NCBI GenBank assembly: GCA_947247005.1
Contig: OX365956.1
Span: 13,350,089 to 13,414,088, forward strand
Direction of reading: 5' to 3'
Source: Spisula solida
Taxonomy: Eukaryota; Mollusca; Bivalvia; Venerida; Mactridae
Length of the DNA: 64,000 bases
The position numbers were made by a program, and so were the translations under genes. This document shows positions 36,906 through 48,904 of the stretch, piece after piece (the first letter of the stretch is position 1; the number at the start of each line of letters is the position of its first letter). The notes below the pieces were generated by a model. The model saw only the letters and a list, made by a program, of their open reading frames with translations, was not told the DNA's origin and made no database searches.

Positions 36906-37484
36906 TTGAAGTTCGAAATCAACATGCGACAATCCCCGTACCTTGTCCAGCGCTTCGTCCTGATCCTGACCCTGACATACACAGATTCGGATTATGAAAA
37001 CCAGCCGCCACCCAGTCAATTCGTAGACGACAACGCCTATATTTAAGCAGAGTTAATAAGTGAAAATCTCGACATCAATTAATGATTTCATGACGAGGAA
37101 GGTTCCTCGACTGCTCAATCAACTATACTAGATCAGAATATTAGTTTGATACATCACCCACCTGATTAGTCCTAAGTCGGTTGTTGGTATTGTCTTCGTG
37201 ATAGATGGGAAATGACTACTTGACCGTTTTCCATACAACCTTTTGAAGCCAAGGCGACAGGTAAGGGTGAGCATATGTTCATGTGTTATTTTATCTTCCC
37301 GTAAAGATATGTGTGTTCATGTAATGCAAAGTAATATACAATGTCCAAAAACGATAACTTAAGCTATCAAAGTATATCCTTGATGTAATATTCTACATGT
37401 AATTAATTGCAACTCGTACATATCACATTATTCAGAATTCAAAATTGCAGCCACCACTGACACCAACATACCTATATGGCCCCC
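36906..37484. other. No recognisable feature
   Basis: Nothing supportable apart from short AT-rich open frames. Confidence 0.3.
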
Positions 37485-37557
37485 GTAGCTAAATGGATAG
37501 CGCGCTTGCCATCGAATCAAGCGACCCGGGTTCAAAACCGGGTGGTGGCACACATAT
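37485..37557 (+). tRNA. tRNA-like sequence, possible tRNA-Arg(TCG) pseudogene or SINE head
   Basis: An acceptor-like GCCCCCG pairs with TGGTGGC (one mismatch and one wobble). The D arm is GCTA...TAGC, and the T arm CCGGG-TTCAAAA-CCGGG is perfect. The anticodon arm is CTTGC-CATCGAA-TCAAG, with a C/T mismatch closing the loop. The loop would put TCG (Arg) at the anticodon, but the universally conserved T33 is A. I therefore favour a recently derived pseudogene or SINE head over a working gene. No CCA is encoded, as is normal in animals. Confidence 0.5.
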
Positions 37558-38659
37558 ATATGCCTGCCATATTTCAGCAGAAAGCTGACTGGCAAATAAA
37601 GGCTATGCTAGGCATTTTATATAGATTGATGACGCAATCGGTATAAGAATAGTGTGTGTTGCTAACTCACGGCACAATAAAGGACTAATAAAACAGATAT
37701 TTTAGGAAAATATATAGTTACACGTCATTAATCACTTGTCAGGAGCGTTTCGTAAACTGTAGAAGTGCTTATTGACAATATAGACTATGTACGTTTATTT
37801 ACCCGTAACAATGATAGACACAACAGCATTAGCGTGGTATCAATGCGGTACACCATTAAGGCAATGTCGTAATAATGTTCGAGTTACATTTGTTCGAAAA
37901 TGTGAGATAAATTTCGAATTGTAGCATTTTTCGAGATATTCCCGCTATTTTAGTAGACTATAAATCGTTAAACAAATATAAAAGATACGTTTTACGACTT
38001 TAACATCGATAAATAACGTACTTGAAACGTAAATTATTGAGTGGAAGATGGCTATGTGAATGCTTTGAATAATGCAATTGTTTCAAAAATGCTTCTAAAC
38101 TCAAGACGAGAGAATGTCACACTACTAAGTCAAATAGTCAATGTAATGTTCATTTTTAGAATTTACCGTCATGGTATATGACCGAGTAGTGATTAATGTA
38201 GATATCTAGGGATTAACTGACCTAAGCAATTAGGTAAATGACAAGAAATAGACCATGATTATTTAGTATACTTATCGATTAAAAACGCAACAGTGGATTT
38301 TGGAAGCATTGTACACGGTTTAGCTGCTTCAATTTGATTGCATTGTTAAGTTTATAACAACATTGCAAAACAATATAAAAACCAACTAGTTGCCTGCAGG
38401 TTTTAAATACAAACTTAACAAAATTACAGTTTACAGCTTATTTGATACTCTCAGCACATAATACATGTGATATGAGGTGCAAAAATGATTACAAAGTACA
38501 TATAAACATATGACAAGGCTGTGTGGTTGAAAAATAGGAAACAATAGAGTGGAATCAATGTGATTAGAAAGGGTAACAACAAGATGGAATCAATGTTACA
38601 GTATATGAGTTGAGTTGCATTGTATATGCAGATGGTTCAATGAATATAACAATTGGATT
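37558..38659. other. No recognisable feature
   Basis: Could include the body of a SINE headed by the tRNA-like unit (ends near GGCAAATAAAGGC at about 37590), but no second copy was found to prove it. The rest is unremarkable. Confidence 0.3.
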
Positions 38660-39080
38660 TCACCACAGGAATTTGAAGTTCTACCAATAAAATATCATTC
38701 AAGTCGGTCCATCACACATCACTCTACATATATAATACAAGGAACGCAACGCCTTTTCCCCCACAAAATGGAATCCCGTAGCCAGTGCTAACGAAATAAA
38801 AGATACAAGCGATTAAGTTAGCTCATTTGACAAAGAAAACTAATATGTACGCAATCTAATCGACAATCCATATATTTTCCTGAATTTACGCGAACTGCTT
38901 GTGAATTACTTCTCACAGTTCAATATCTAGTACATCGTCGGTGCCATTCTGCCATTCGGTGTCGTCACTAAACCACGCCCCGAGCTGAGTTTTTATATGG
39001 GATACCCATTATTTCAACTCACAGTCAGTTGATTTTGTTATTTTTAACACATCGTTCCACGATTCGCGCACGATAAACTC
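38660..39080 (+). repeat. Diverged third copy of the unit at 55.98 and 58.40 kb
   Basis: Shares in order AT(A/T)CGCAAC, GTAGCCAGTGCT/GTATCCAGTGCTTAC, ACAATCCATATATTTTCCTG/TTAATATATTTTTTCTGA, TTACGCGAACT, ATCGTCGG, GGTGTCGTCACTAAACCACG and GAGTTTTTATATGGGA, then GTCAGTTGATTTTG. Much older than the 55/57 kb duplication, so this unit is a dispersed repeat in its own right. It ends immediately before the TTAA-flanked element. Confidence 0.6.
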
Positions 39081-39221
39081 GTGCACCGATCCAAGTGAGT
39101 AGCTAAGGAATGTCACTGGTTTGTAGATGTTACTGATTTGCCACGAGGAAAACGTGCAGCGGTTGGAGATAAATGTAAAATGATCAATTTGAAAGACTAA
39201 AGTCACTCCCACCTTAAACAC

Positions 39222-40189
39222 TTAAGGTAATTCCCAACTCTTCAGTTGAGCGGAAGTTAGAAATCGGTGTAAATAAGACGTATTGAAAGGGTCTGACTAC
39301 CATGATAAAAAATAATACAAAAAACTTGTTCTCATGTCTTAAAATCGCGTATATACTGTGTAGTCATTACTATATTATATTATAATAAGCTTGCAGAATA
39401 AAGCTATAGCTGAAATTTTATGTGCCATTTATTCCAAACGTTGAAACACCAACACTCGCGAATACTAGCTACAACGTATGTGAAACGTAATATAATGCGC
39501 CCACACAAGATTGTATCCAAGTTTTAATATTTGTTTAGCAAGCATCCCGACTACTTTAGAGGAATGTTCTTTTGCATTTATTTCATAAGAATATAGACTA
39601 GCTAATGCAAAAGAGCATGGGCTCATCTTTAAATATACACATTTTTCAAAAACAAATTATCCCGAAAACTGGATACAACGTATTCAAAACGTTGATGGAT
39701 TTTGTAAACTCTCCTGGTTTTCGACATTTCAGAAATCACTAAAGTGTCAATTAAAAACATCTAGCCGAGCAACTGCTATGAAATTTGGGATAAAACTTCT
39801 ATAATAGTTACTCTACTGGTTGCATGTACGAAAACAGTATGTTGTTCGACTATTTTTTTCGTATAACTCTAAAATGAAAAATCACATATTTTAAAATATC
39901 ATTAAAAATACATATGACATGCATAGTCTTAAACAAACGTTGTCGTGTGATTCCGTAAATACGAAATTTCGTGCATGCCAAGTTCCATGTAATTAAATGT
40001 CAAACATTTTCGGGGAAATGCAAATGTCAGTTTTTAGGGTGGGTCCCCAATATCTAAAAATATCTTAAAAACTAGCCGACCAAAACTGTTATGGGTTTGC
40101 ACAATCACTATTATGAGTGTGTTCTTCATAAAAATCAGGTGTTTGATACCTCTTGTACAGAAAGAAATAAGAATTGGGAATTACCTTAA
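39222..40189 (-). mobile_element. TTAA-flanked TIR element, 960 bp
   Basis: TTAA at 39222-39225 and 40186-40189; the inner ends GGTAATTCCCAA and TTGGGAATTACC are exact inverted repeats. About half is duplicated in diverged, opposite orientation at 13068-13530. No transposase frame. A TTAA target points to piggyBac or Kolobok. The TIR differs from that of the MITE pair at 15.7/23.5 kb, so this is a separate family. Confidence 0.8.
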
Positions 40190-40398
40190 GGGCAATTTAT
40201 AGTGCGATAGGACATATTTTTAGAAAGCGTTTTTTATTCAAATTAAAGGTGGACATAACAAACATAGCATTACAATGTATAGATCAACCATGTTTTTTGA
40301 GCCGTGACTAATTTATGCAGCAAAGTTGATTCATCCTAAAAGGGTAGGTATATATAAGCAATACCGACATAATTTGAATTAGTAATTCCTTAAACTAA
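40190..40398. other. No recognisable feature
   Basis: Short linker before the tRNA-like unit. Confidence 0.3.
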
Positions 40399-40474
40399 CA
40401 GACTACGTGGCCCAATGGATACGACAATGTCTTATGAGACTTACTAGTTTTGGTTCGATCCTTGGTATGGTCAC
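40399..40474 (+). other. tRNA-like unit (A and B boxes)
   Basis: GACTACGTGGCCCAATGGAT supplies an A-box type element and GGTTCGATCC a B box 35-40 bases later. The acceptor ends (GACTACG...TGGTC) pair imperfectly. The anticodon stem is disrupted (GTCTTATGAGAC). Probably a SINE head or tRNA pseudogene. Confidence 0.45.
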
Positions 40475-40942
40475 TTTTCATATTTTTTTCAAATCGCTTT
40501 TTAAGTCATATTACAAAAGAATGTTATGCATTTCCTGGAATGTATTTAATAATGAGCAATTTATTAGTCAAAAGTAGGTGTCGCGCGTGTAATTAATAGT
40601 CTATGTGTGTTAAACTTGTATTGACAGGTAAACATAAACCCTGGCGTTAGATAATGCAAATACATAATCCGACTCCATTGGTTCAGAGACAGATACAACT
40701 AACGGGTCGTCATTCAACACACCCAAGTGAAGTCGAAAATCTTTGACGCGAGTATGGAATTCAGTAAAAGATAAATTAATACTGGTCCGAGGAAAGAAAT
40801 GAAATAACAACAGCGAAACATGAAAAACCATAACATGTACATGTAGAATGAAAGTCAAAATAATTATTTAAATAAATAAAATGGCTTTTAAACAATGTCT
40901 TCATATACTTGATGAAAAATGAAAGCAAAAATGTAGTTGAGA
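40475..40942. other. No recognisable feature
   Basis: AT-rich linker between two tRNA-like units of opposite orientation. Confidence 0.3.
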
Positions 40943-41032
40943 AAAAAGTGCAGTCATCAGGACTTGAACTCGCATGTCTCAGTCTGAAAATCAATGTCTC
41001 TACCGATTGAGCCAGTGATACTGACAAGATAT
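40943..41032 (-). other. tRNA-like unit on the minus strand
   Basis: Minus strand: GTATCACTGGCTCAATCGGT (A-box type TGGCTCAATCGGTAGAG) followed by GCGAGTTCAAGTCCTG (B-box type). The spacing suits a tRNA. The anticodon stem-loop (around GATTTTCAG) is imperfect, so a functional gene is not claimed. Confidence 0.45.
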
Positions 41033-41884
41033 GGTAATACAAATATATATATCAACGCATTTTAAAGGCATCTCAAACAGGAATATACATACACCATGAC
41101 TAAATAGTGTAATCTCCCGTCACGGCTCAAAACTCGTGGTTCATCTATACTATATTTACCCTTTGCGTTAATCAACAAAGACGCATTCTAAAACGATCTG
41201 CGGATTAATCCATTAAACATATAGCAGACCTGGCCATGTATTATTAACGCAATAATATGGTATCAAATTGGCTGTTACTATTCACGTGACCTATTTATGA
41301 ATGAATGAAAGGAAACTTTATAGTAAAAACTTTCATGCGTCATGAGTTGCACGAGAATCCAGTGTTACAGCTATGACGCATCTTTTTTTAGAAACTCCAA
41401 TATAATCTCGAAACTAAGTTTCATAAAAACTTCTGATAATCATTCATTTATACTTTTCATTTCATGAAATAGATACATTATACTCGTGTTATTAAAATTG
41501 TTTCAATGTTTAAAATGTGGTATTTCCTTCAGAAAATTACAAATGTCGTTTTCATTTACGAGGGAGATAATTGTACCAGCTAATAAGCCAGTCAATTTCA
41601 GCGTGGAATTATGTTCAATGTCAAATGGGTAAAAATGGAATGCGCGCAGTTAAATAGTTCGGGATAGTATCGTGTTTAGAATCGAAATAAAAACCCTGTT
41701 CTTGTATTTTATCGGTAAATAAAACACAGGCACTCGTTGATCAGTTTTATGTAGAATTAGGATACGAATTGTACGGATGTAAGAAGGAACTGTTTTTTCC
41801 CGCGATTACAATTATGATTGGTGACAAAATGAAGTATAATAGTATTATAGCTCAATAAGTAGTTTATTTTAATTACAGATTATA
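41033..41884. other. No recognisable feature
   Basis: AT-rich DNA; nothing supportable. Confidence 0.35.
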
Positions 41885-42145
41885 TCATTTGTCAAACTCA
41901 TCAATGGCAAAACATCTCTGGTGAACTATTGCTAATGAGATTTTCTATCATTTTGCCGAGTTCAAGCAATTTAATGAGATGAATTGACATAAATCAAAAT
42001 AAATTAAGAAATGAATACTGGTTTTAATACGCGCCTAGACAATCGATTTACGTGCATTGTTACATAGAAACAGTAATTGTAACGTTGGGTAACAAATCGA
42101 ATTAATCAGAAAGTCCAATTAATGAAGATTTCAGACTCAGTGATT
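41885..42145 (+). repeat. Dispersed repeat, pair with 28290-28600
   Basis: Direct, diverged copy; see the landmark words given for the partner. Slightly shorter through internal deletions. Confidence 0.6.
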
Positions 42146-43489
42146 TCTCATTATCCACCGGTTTGATTGGATGCAACAGGGAGGAGAAATAAAATAATAG
42201 CAATCTATTTTAGATTGTGTTTTTACGCTTGTCCGATTTTCACTAAAATCCAGTCTTGACGAAACTAGTACGCGATCCCCTAGTTTAAACATATTTCTTA
42301 GAAATGACTATACATTTATGATTCGGTAGCTAATTTAATCACTTTACAAACTACAATCGAAACTGAATTTATCGTGAGTCGTAATTTAGGGAGATTTTAC
42401 TCCGCAGCCTTACTACATTCGACATGTACTAGGTGTGTTCAACATGATCGTAGAATGGTCATTTAAAATCAATTTTATTGAAATGTTGCTCGTGATCAAA
42501 TCAATTCATGAAGTCAAGTTTGTGCAAATTTCATTGTAATCTAAGTTTAGTTGGTTTCAAAACAAAACCGCGAAGAGCATTGATCAATCTAATAACTAGC
42601 TTTTTTCGTTGGAAAATTTGGTAAAACTGTAGCCTTCACATGTAAAGCATTGCGGACATCTTTTGTTAAAGTGTGCTGTTCCATTAGGTTTTCTGTTGGG
42701 TAAGAGTTGTTTTTGGTGTACCGTCAAACGTGTAAGACGCCTTTGACATGTTTCAAGCTCCTAACCTTTGTACATGCATGTATCCCCTACAGAGTTTTTT
42801 TTATTTTTTATTTTAATTGTTCGTAGTGTTACTTACTAACTTACATGTAGTAGTTGGTGCCTGTTTGCAACATTAGAGAGGTTGCGAAAGGCAACGTGTA
42901 ACGTGTACGTGTATGTGAATACTACTTTTGAGTATTACGTCATCCAGGTATGTGTAGTTTCTACAAGTAACCGACGTGTGACAGACCAAAGGGATTCGAC
43001 CCGATAAAATATCTTTCACATCTATACTATGAATACATAAGACAGGGGTCTTTCTTTATGACTGGCCCTCATATACCCAACTCAACATTATGTCCAATAT
43101 TTTAAACAAGCCGAATACAATCATTTAATTTGTACTGCACACTTCAAGACAATATAATATTATACGTAAAAAATACAACTTTTATCAATACACGTACACA
43201 ATGTCGCCTGTGTCGAGCATAGAATGTTCACAAAATGCGTAAAACCCGGTTTGACGACATAACCCTGCACAGACAGTTAATGACACTTCTCTCCCAAACA
43301 GCATAACTAAATGAATTAACCAGTATAATCTAGAATGACCAGTAAATGAACCGCTCTTTGAAAGTCCAAGCTGTCTAAAATATGTGTTGTGTATTTAAAG
43401 CCTTCTACATTCTACATACAGTACATGTTTATTATTGTTTTCATATTTTACACGTTAAGTTAAAAAAAAAATTACCAATTTTCTAGGGC
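42146..43489. other. 1.3 kb without recognisable genes
   Basis: AT-rich unique-looking DNA; nothing supportable. Confidence 0.35.
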
Positions 43490-43800
43490 TGCTTTCAGCC
43501 ACCCTTTGACATTTAAACTTCCCCTAGTCATTGGGCTACCTATGGAAACCTGCGTTCGAGTCTCCCTGGGGAGACTATTTCTCTCCTGGTGGGTGTGCAG
43601 CCAACATCGATCTTTGGCGCCCATGACTATCGAACATGTTCAGACACAGCCCTCACAGGTACCAATTTAAACCTTGGTCGAGTGGAGCATGTGGGTTATT
43701 CGTGCTCAGAGAAATTAAGCAGTGGTCCAGACGGGGGTTGAACCCGGGAGCTCTCGATCCCGAAGCGCGCGCCCTACCTCTAGGCCACCGCTCCCCACGT
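43490..43800 (-). mobile_element. tRNA-derived SINE, GC-richer than surroundings
   Basis: The minus-strand head at about 43798-43720 reads GGGAGCGGTGGCCTAGAGGT (A box within) then CCCGGGTTCAACCCCCG (B box with a T stem). The body runs leftward to about 43490. A second tRNA-T-arm-like stretch, TGCGTTCGAGTCTCCC, lies on the plus strand at about 43553. The marked GC rise against an AT-rich background fits a pol III retroposon insertion. Its family differs from the 17.3/22.1 kb SINE. Confidence 0.62.
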
Positions 43801-44289
43801 GATACATTCATAAACATTCTCCAAGCAAACTCTTTTCACCCTAGGCCAAATATCTAATTTGAAAGAGCTATTTTTAGATCTTTGCTCATTTGCATAAAGG
43901 TACCATGACCTAGTTCCTTGTTTTGTAAACAACAACTACCATTATGTAAACGCGCTACTTTTCTTACATGTCCCTACGCTATCATGTTAGTATCGTCACT
44001 CCGTTATTTTAAAAGCAAATACTTTTGTTTTTAATTGATTTACCATGATAACAATGATATTGTGAGTACTGCATTTGTGAAAACTGACCTGTTAGCACGT
44101 ATATATTTTACATTAAATGTGGACAGTAAATAGCGAATAGGCATATTATCATAAAGTTTAGCCTTTGCTCCCCGAAATATTGGGGGCGGCCCCCTGTGGC
44201 ACCACAGTCGCGACGCCTCTGTACTATTGTTATCGACAGAAAATATCGTTATGTAACAGTCACATAGAGTGGAGACTCCTTACGAGACC
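43801..44289. other. No recognisable feature
   Basis: Nothing supportable. Confidence 0.3.
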
Positions 44290-44580
44290 TTATTATCGTT
44301 TGCCTCATGCAGCTACAGACACCTGCTGTTTAGATACATGGTCTCAATTTCCTTCAGTTCACTGTGAAATGTCAGATAGTTATGCTTTCTTCGGTAAATA
44401 AACTATTGCAATGCGACAACGACCGATGTTATCCGCATAGGATAATGGAATTAGTCTGGTTCACGACATTCTTGCAAAATGCTTCTTTTTTGGTATTTTG
44501 TTTTGAAATCGTAAACCATCGAGAACATGTCACGTGCCCATCCATGGTCTTTTCACTTTGAACTATCCAATCATACATAC
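44290..44580 (+). repeat. Dispersed repeat, pair with 49950-50220
   Basis: Colinear direct copy sharing GGTAAATAAACTATTGCAAT, GACCGATGTTATCCGCAT, ATAATGGAATTAGTCTGGTT and AAATCGTAAACCATCGAGAA. Identity is high in the second half and lower in the first. Short frames seen in both copies are not evidence of coding. Confidence 0.75.
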
Positions 44581-45109
44581 AAGGCTGGTAACCCTGCGAC
44601 CTATATTTATGAGTTTTCTGCCCTTGTTTTTCTTAGAATTTTGACTCACAGATGAGCCAGGTTACTATCAATTACACGAAAGTCGAGCGTCGTGTTTGTT
44701 AAGCTTGACTTTACAAATATGACAAAGCCGACTGAAGACTGAGAAGAACGATTTTACTCTGCTGTCTACATTGATATGCTATATCTTAAAACATTTCTAA
44801 CAAATGGATATGCCCTGCAAACGATTTTTGGAACAGCTAAAACTTGTAAAACAAATGGAATAGAATAAGATACATGCATATCACATAAGAAATTCGAGCT
44901 AGGTCATATCCGCAAAACAATATCATATCAACAAGATACATTTTCAATGGAGAACAATTGATACGCGCTGCAAACACCTGCGCAATAAAATCTAAAATGT
45001 TCAGTTCTGAGGCGCATCTGCTGTTGGCAAATAGTTGAATAATAGTAACAGTGTAACTGTCGCGAACATGCATTTCAAACAAAACATAATTGATGTATTG
45101 GTGATTCCT
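44581..45109. other. No recognisable feature
   Basis: Could hold decayed downstream parts of the Tc1 fragment on the minus strand, but no motif is readable. Confidence 0.3.
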
Positions 45110-45400
45110 TAATGTAAATCGACCACGATTTTCTACTACTAGACGTAATGTGGATTCAGCCGTGACAAATCTGTCACGTAGATAGCGTTAATGGTTATAA
45201 TTATCCTGCCGTACTGACGTGACACGCGGTCTATCGAAACGTAGTATATCATTGAACGTTCCTGTGACTCTAACACGTTGAATGAGATGCACTATTGATG
45301 AACGAGAGACGTTAAAACGCCTAGCGACTTGTTCTTGCGTTCGCCCACATACAAGCATGACCAAAACTCAGGCCATCTCTTTAGAATTTAGCCTCGGCGT
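45110..45400 (-). pseudogene. Tc1-type transposase, N-terminal DNA-binding fragment
   Basis: The minus-strand frame beginning near 45366 reads through a helix-turn-helix (GRTQEQVARRFNVSRSSIVH), then RVRVTGTFNDILRFDRPRVT, then after one TAA stop RYLRDRFVTAEST. This matches the paired-like domain of Tc1 transposases: a 'Q..VA..F.VS.STI..L..R....G' helix pair, the GRPR-type hinge (here DRPR), and the 'R.LRDRF.TA.ST' start of the second subdomain. The catalytic DDE region and TIRs are missing. Non-functional fragment. Confidence 0.85.
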
Positions 45401-46849
45401 TATTAAAAAATCTTTGTTAGAAAATCTCTGCAAATGGTTGTGTGTCGATTAACACAAGTACCAGTGTAATCATCATCAGATAAAACCTCATGGTTGATAC
45501 GCACATGCTGCACGAGTTAATTTTTCGGTCAGAATACATAATATTATCCAATTTTCAGCCCAAATTTCCACTTTGTAAGTTCAAAGTTATATATTATAGG
45601 TCGAACTGTTGAGGGAAACTATTTTAAATCATTGGTTATCTGCTTTGAGATATAGATAAAAAATGCACCGCTCTCAGAATTCTATACATAAGATTGAACC
45701 AGTTACAAGACGATACCAAGTTAACAATACATCCCTCTCGTTCATAGATTACCTTGTAATAAAAGATGACACTAAAGATGAACCTGGTGTTTTGTTTTTA
45801 ACATAACGAAATCAAAATGTAACTCCTATTTAACGAATGTCACCCGAGGCACACCAGAACAAGCTTTGCATTTCCCATCCCCATACAATGCGCCTTAGAA
45901 TAATAATTTCAAAACAGGAAGTATTTACCGAAGCTACATGCAGCAGGAATAGTAACACATTTACTCTCTACAATGTTGTCAGTGTGGTAGAAGAATGTTT
46001 TTGTCTTCTCAAGATTTGTAAATTGTGATGGACAAAAATACCCCAGTGAATTGATAAAAAACTGGCATTGCAAAACACAACTTTATAGGATCGCGAAACT
46101 TTAATATATCCAAAGACATAAATATACACAGATTGGACACTTAATTGAAAACGGAGAGAAAATGCAAAATAACATGCAGCGGATTCTGATATTTTGCATG
46201 AACATTTTGTTCGCCATCCTTTTTAAATGACCAATATCTCATTTTGAAAAGCTTAGCTTCTTCTACTGCATGATGTAACTTATTTTCTTCTAACTCTTAT
46301 ATAATTCAAAATAAAATATTGTTTGAATGAGGCAGATCGGGTATTTTGATAAAATTGGAATTTCCATAAAACTGAGAGTAGGTCTGGCTCTTTGAGGTGT
46401 ATTGTTTTATTCCTTGACCGATTTCAATAAATGAGGTATCATTTTAAAGCAGAATAATAAATATATTGCATAAACTTATTAGTTTTTTGCTATGTATATT
46501 CAAACAGGAGATATAAGGTATTAAGAACAAACGAGATTTCGCGAGATTTCAGAAAACTGCCGCGAGATATTTGGTAGATTTTTCCCATCTTTGTATATTT
46601 AGGTCTTTGATATATCACAAACAAGCACATAACACACCATACATAATTCAACATGTCAGCACATTCTTCCCCAGAAATCCATAAGCCTGCCACCAGCGAA
46701 ACCATCATGTCAGTATAATGTAACTATCGATGGGATCTCTTTAAACAAATAAGTACGGTTCCGTTTCTCAAAACCATGGCATGATAGCATCCATAATTTT
46801 TAAGTCTTCACTGTTTAAATTGCAGTTTTATTATCCCCCGCCAATGAAA
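45401..46849. other. 1.4 kb without recognisable genes
   Basis: AT-rich; nothing supportable. Confidence 0.35.
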
Positions 46850-47320
46850 TATTTATGAATTATTAACAATGTTCATTTAGTGATCCTCTATAACAATAGC
46901 TAAAAGAATTGGAATCTATATAAAGTCTGGTTGCCATGGCAAACGATTTAAAAAACTTTTAATAAATCACAAAAATCAACCACCGGCCAGATTTTAAAAT
47001 AATTTTACAGAAATACTCGTTGGGTGATCCTCTTATAAAGTGACATTATTGTCATGATTCGTCAACAAACATGGCCGCCAGTGGGTGGGGCTCGTTACCC
47101 CTATATATAAATAGTGAAGTCTTTTTATCTGCAGAATGGATTTCATTACAAATTGGTATTCCTTGAGTGCTCCATTTTATAAATAGCTAAATAATTGAAA
47201 TTCAAACAGAACCATCGCAACAAAAATCAAGGTCTTGTTTGAATATGGTTCTTCTAGTTCAATATGCACAGATGAGCGATACTGGGCCATCTTGGCCCAC
47301 TTGTTTATTGGCCAATTTCC
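46850..47320 (+). repeat. Dispersed repeat ending in GGGCCATCTTGGCCCACTTG
   Basis: Holds GGTTGCCATGGCAA, CAAACATGGCCGCCAGTGGG, CCCTATATATAAATAGTGAA and the end GATGAGCGATACTGGGCCAT followed by CTTGGCCCACTTG. From memory this ordering is a familiar dispersed bivalve repeat. The end also matches, inverted, the left end of the repeat at 52415 (CAAGAGGGCC...GATCGCTC). Copy number inside the window is one. Confidence 0.45.
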
Positions 47321-48089
47321 TAAGAGTTACCGCCCTTGGTTTATTGACTCATTTCGTCCACTAACTCGCAGAAAGAATTTCACGAAACTTAAATAAATAT
47401 GAACAACCATACTGTGATGATGCCTGTCAAGTTATTTTCATTGGTCAATTTTTTGTTGAGTTATTGCTCTTGATTTATTGAGAATTTTTATCCGATGGAA
47501 GCTTACATTCAAAACTATGCAATGAAATAATGATAACCTGTAGACGGGGGATATCAAATCAACGAATTTGCTTGTTCAATAACAATATACAAATAAATAA
47601 AAGACATATTCTTCTCCTGAAAACTTGCAGCTTCGGTGTTGTGAAGTGTCGTCATTGTTAAATAAATATCACAGAGCAAGCTATACATTCATCACAAGCA
47701 TGCTGTAGGCAACCACCAAACATCAAGCGACAACTAGAGCGACATTCTGCATTGAGGAAAACTCCAGAAATCACAAACTGTGGGCGTAAGTATAGTACAT
47801 TTTATTTAGTAAACGCTTTTCCAGTTCTAACGTACGGACATTGCTCTTCTGGTTTGGCACGATTAACGATTGCACCGTTATTATAAATGCGAAGAATATC
47901 TATTTGGAAAACTCTAGCTTCTTCTGATCACAACGTTAATATGTTTATTATTTTTGCAATACGTTTTTTTTCTATTATCATTTTCAGGAATGTTGATAGC
48001 AGGAATCTTTCAAATTAAAACGTTACAGCATTACGATATTCTTTCTGCATACATGTATATATATAAATTATATGATTTAGCTTGAGATC
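47321..48089. other. No recognisable feature
   Basis: AT-rich; nothing supportable. Confidence 0.35.
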
Positions 48090-48793
48090 TCCTACTATCC
48101 GTATATAGAGGATATTTGTTTGTTTTGATTGAATATGGTTTATATCTCATCGTGTAGTGATAAAATTCAATATTTTCAAGAGCGCGTAGCGCGAGTGAAA
48201 ATATTAAAATTTTATCACTACCAGATGAGATATAAACCATATTCAATCAAAACAAACAAATATTCTATTTATTTAATGCTTTTATGGTGTCAAAACAGGT
48301 ACTATTTATGCCAAATTACCACTGTTGTTAGGCTACGTATGAATATGTTATTCCATTCATATTTTTCACTTTAAAATCCGCCATCTTGGATTATGGTGAA
48401 TAGGTGAAAACGATTTTATTGAGAGTTTTGCATTAAATCATACACCAACTTGTAGGAAATGGTCTAACTAAGAATAAAACCCCCCACATGACATGTTTCC
48501 GTTGATTAATAAAAAAGTTACAGACATTTTAGTGATGAGATTTTGGTAAATTAAAGTAGTCCCTGTGAGGGGGCGGAGCTATATCAGTCACATTGTAGGT
48601 GATAACCAGTGACTGATATAGGTTTTATTTCACTGATAGAACTCAATATCTCATCAGTTAGCATTAAATAAATGTCGGTATTAGACGACAATTCGACGTA
48701 GGTTTAAGATTGTCGTAAGTTTAAGATGCACTTACGACAATCTTAAACCTACGTCAAATTGTCGTCTAATACCGACATATACGGATAGTAGGA
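48090..48793. mobile_element. 704 bp element of nested palindromes with 17 bp TIRs
   Basis: TCCTACTATCCGTATAT at 48090 is exactly inverted at 48777-48793. Near the left end is a palindrome with 70 bp arms (48111-48179 and 48195-48265, centre AGCGCGTAGCGCG). At the right end is a second with 49 bp arms (48672-48720 and 48730-48778, one mismatch). A small hairpin of ATATCAGTCAC/GTGACTGATAT lies at about 48581-48618. TATTTATTTAATGC at about 48266 is inverted at about 48661. No transposase. Fold-back or MITE-type element. Confidence 0.8.
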
Positions 48794-48904
48794 CATTACT
48801 AGAATCTAGCTGAAATCACGAACATTATTGCAGATCCATTTAATTGTAAAGGAACGACGAAGCTTTTAAATTTGAACGTACAAACTGATTTAATAAAATA
48901 TGAT
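48794..48904. other. Short linker
   Basis: No feature seen. Confidence 0.3.

Noticed and set aside
47090..47125. Host gene core promoter (GGGTGGGGCTCG then TATATATAAATAG)
   Set aside because: It lies inside a repeat I believe to be dispersed, and no open frame or splice structure follows.
48031..48374. Two similar proteins on opposite strands starting MNMVYISS
   Set aside because: They are the two strands of one palindrome; the similarity is a consequence of the inverted repeat.
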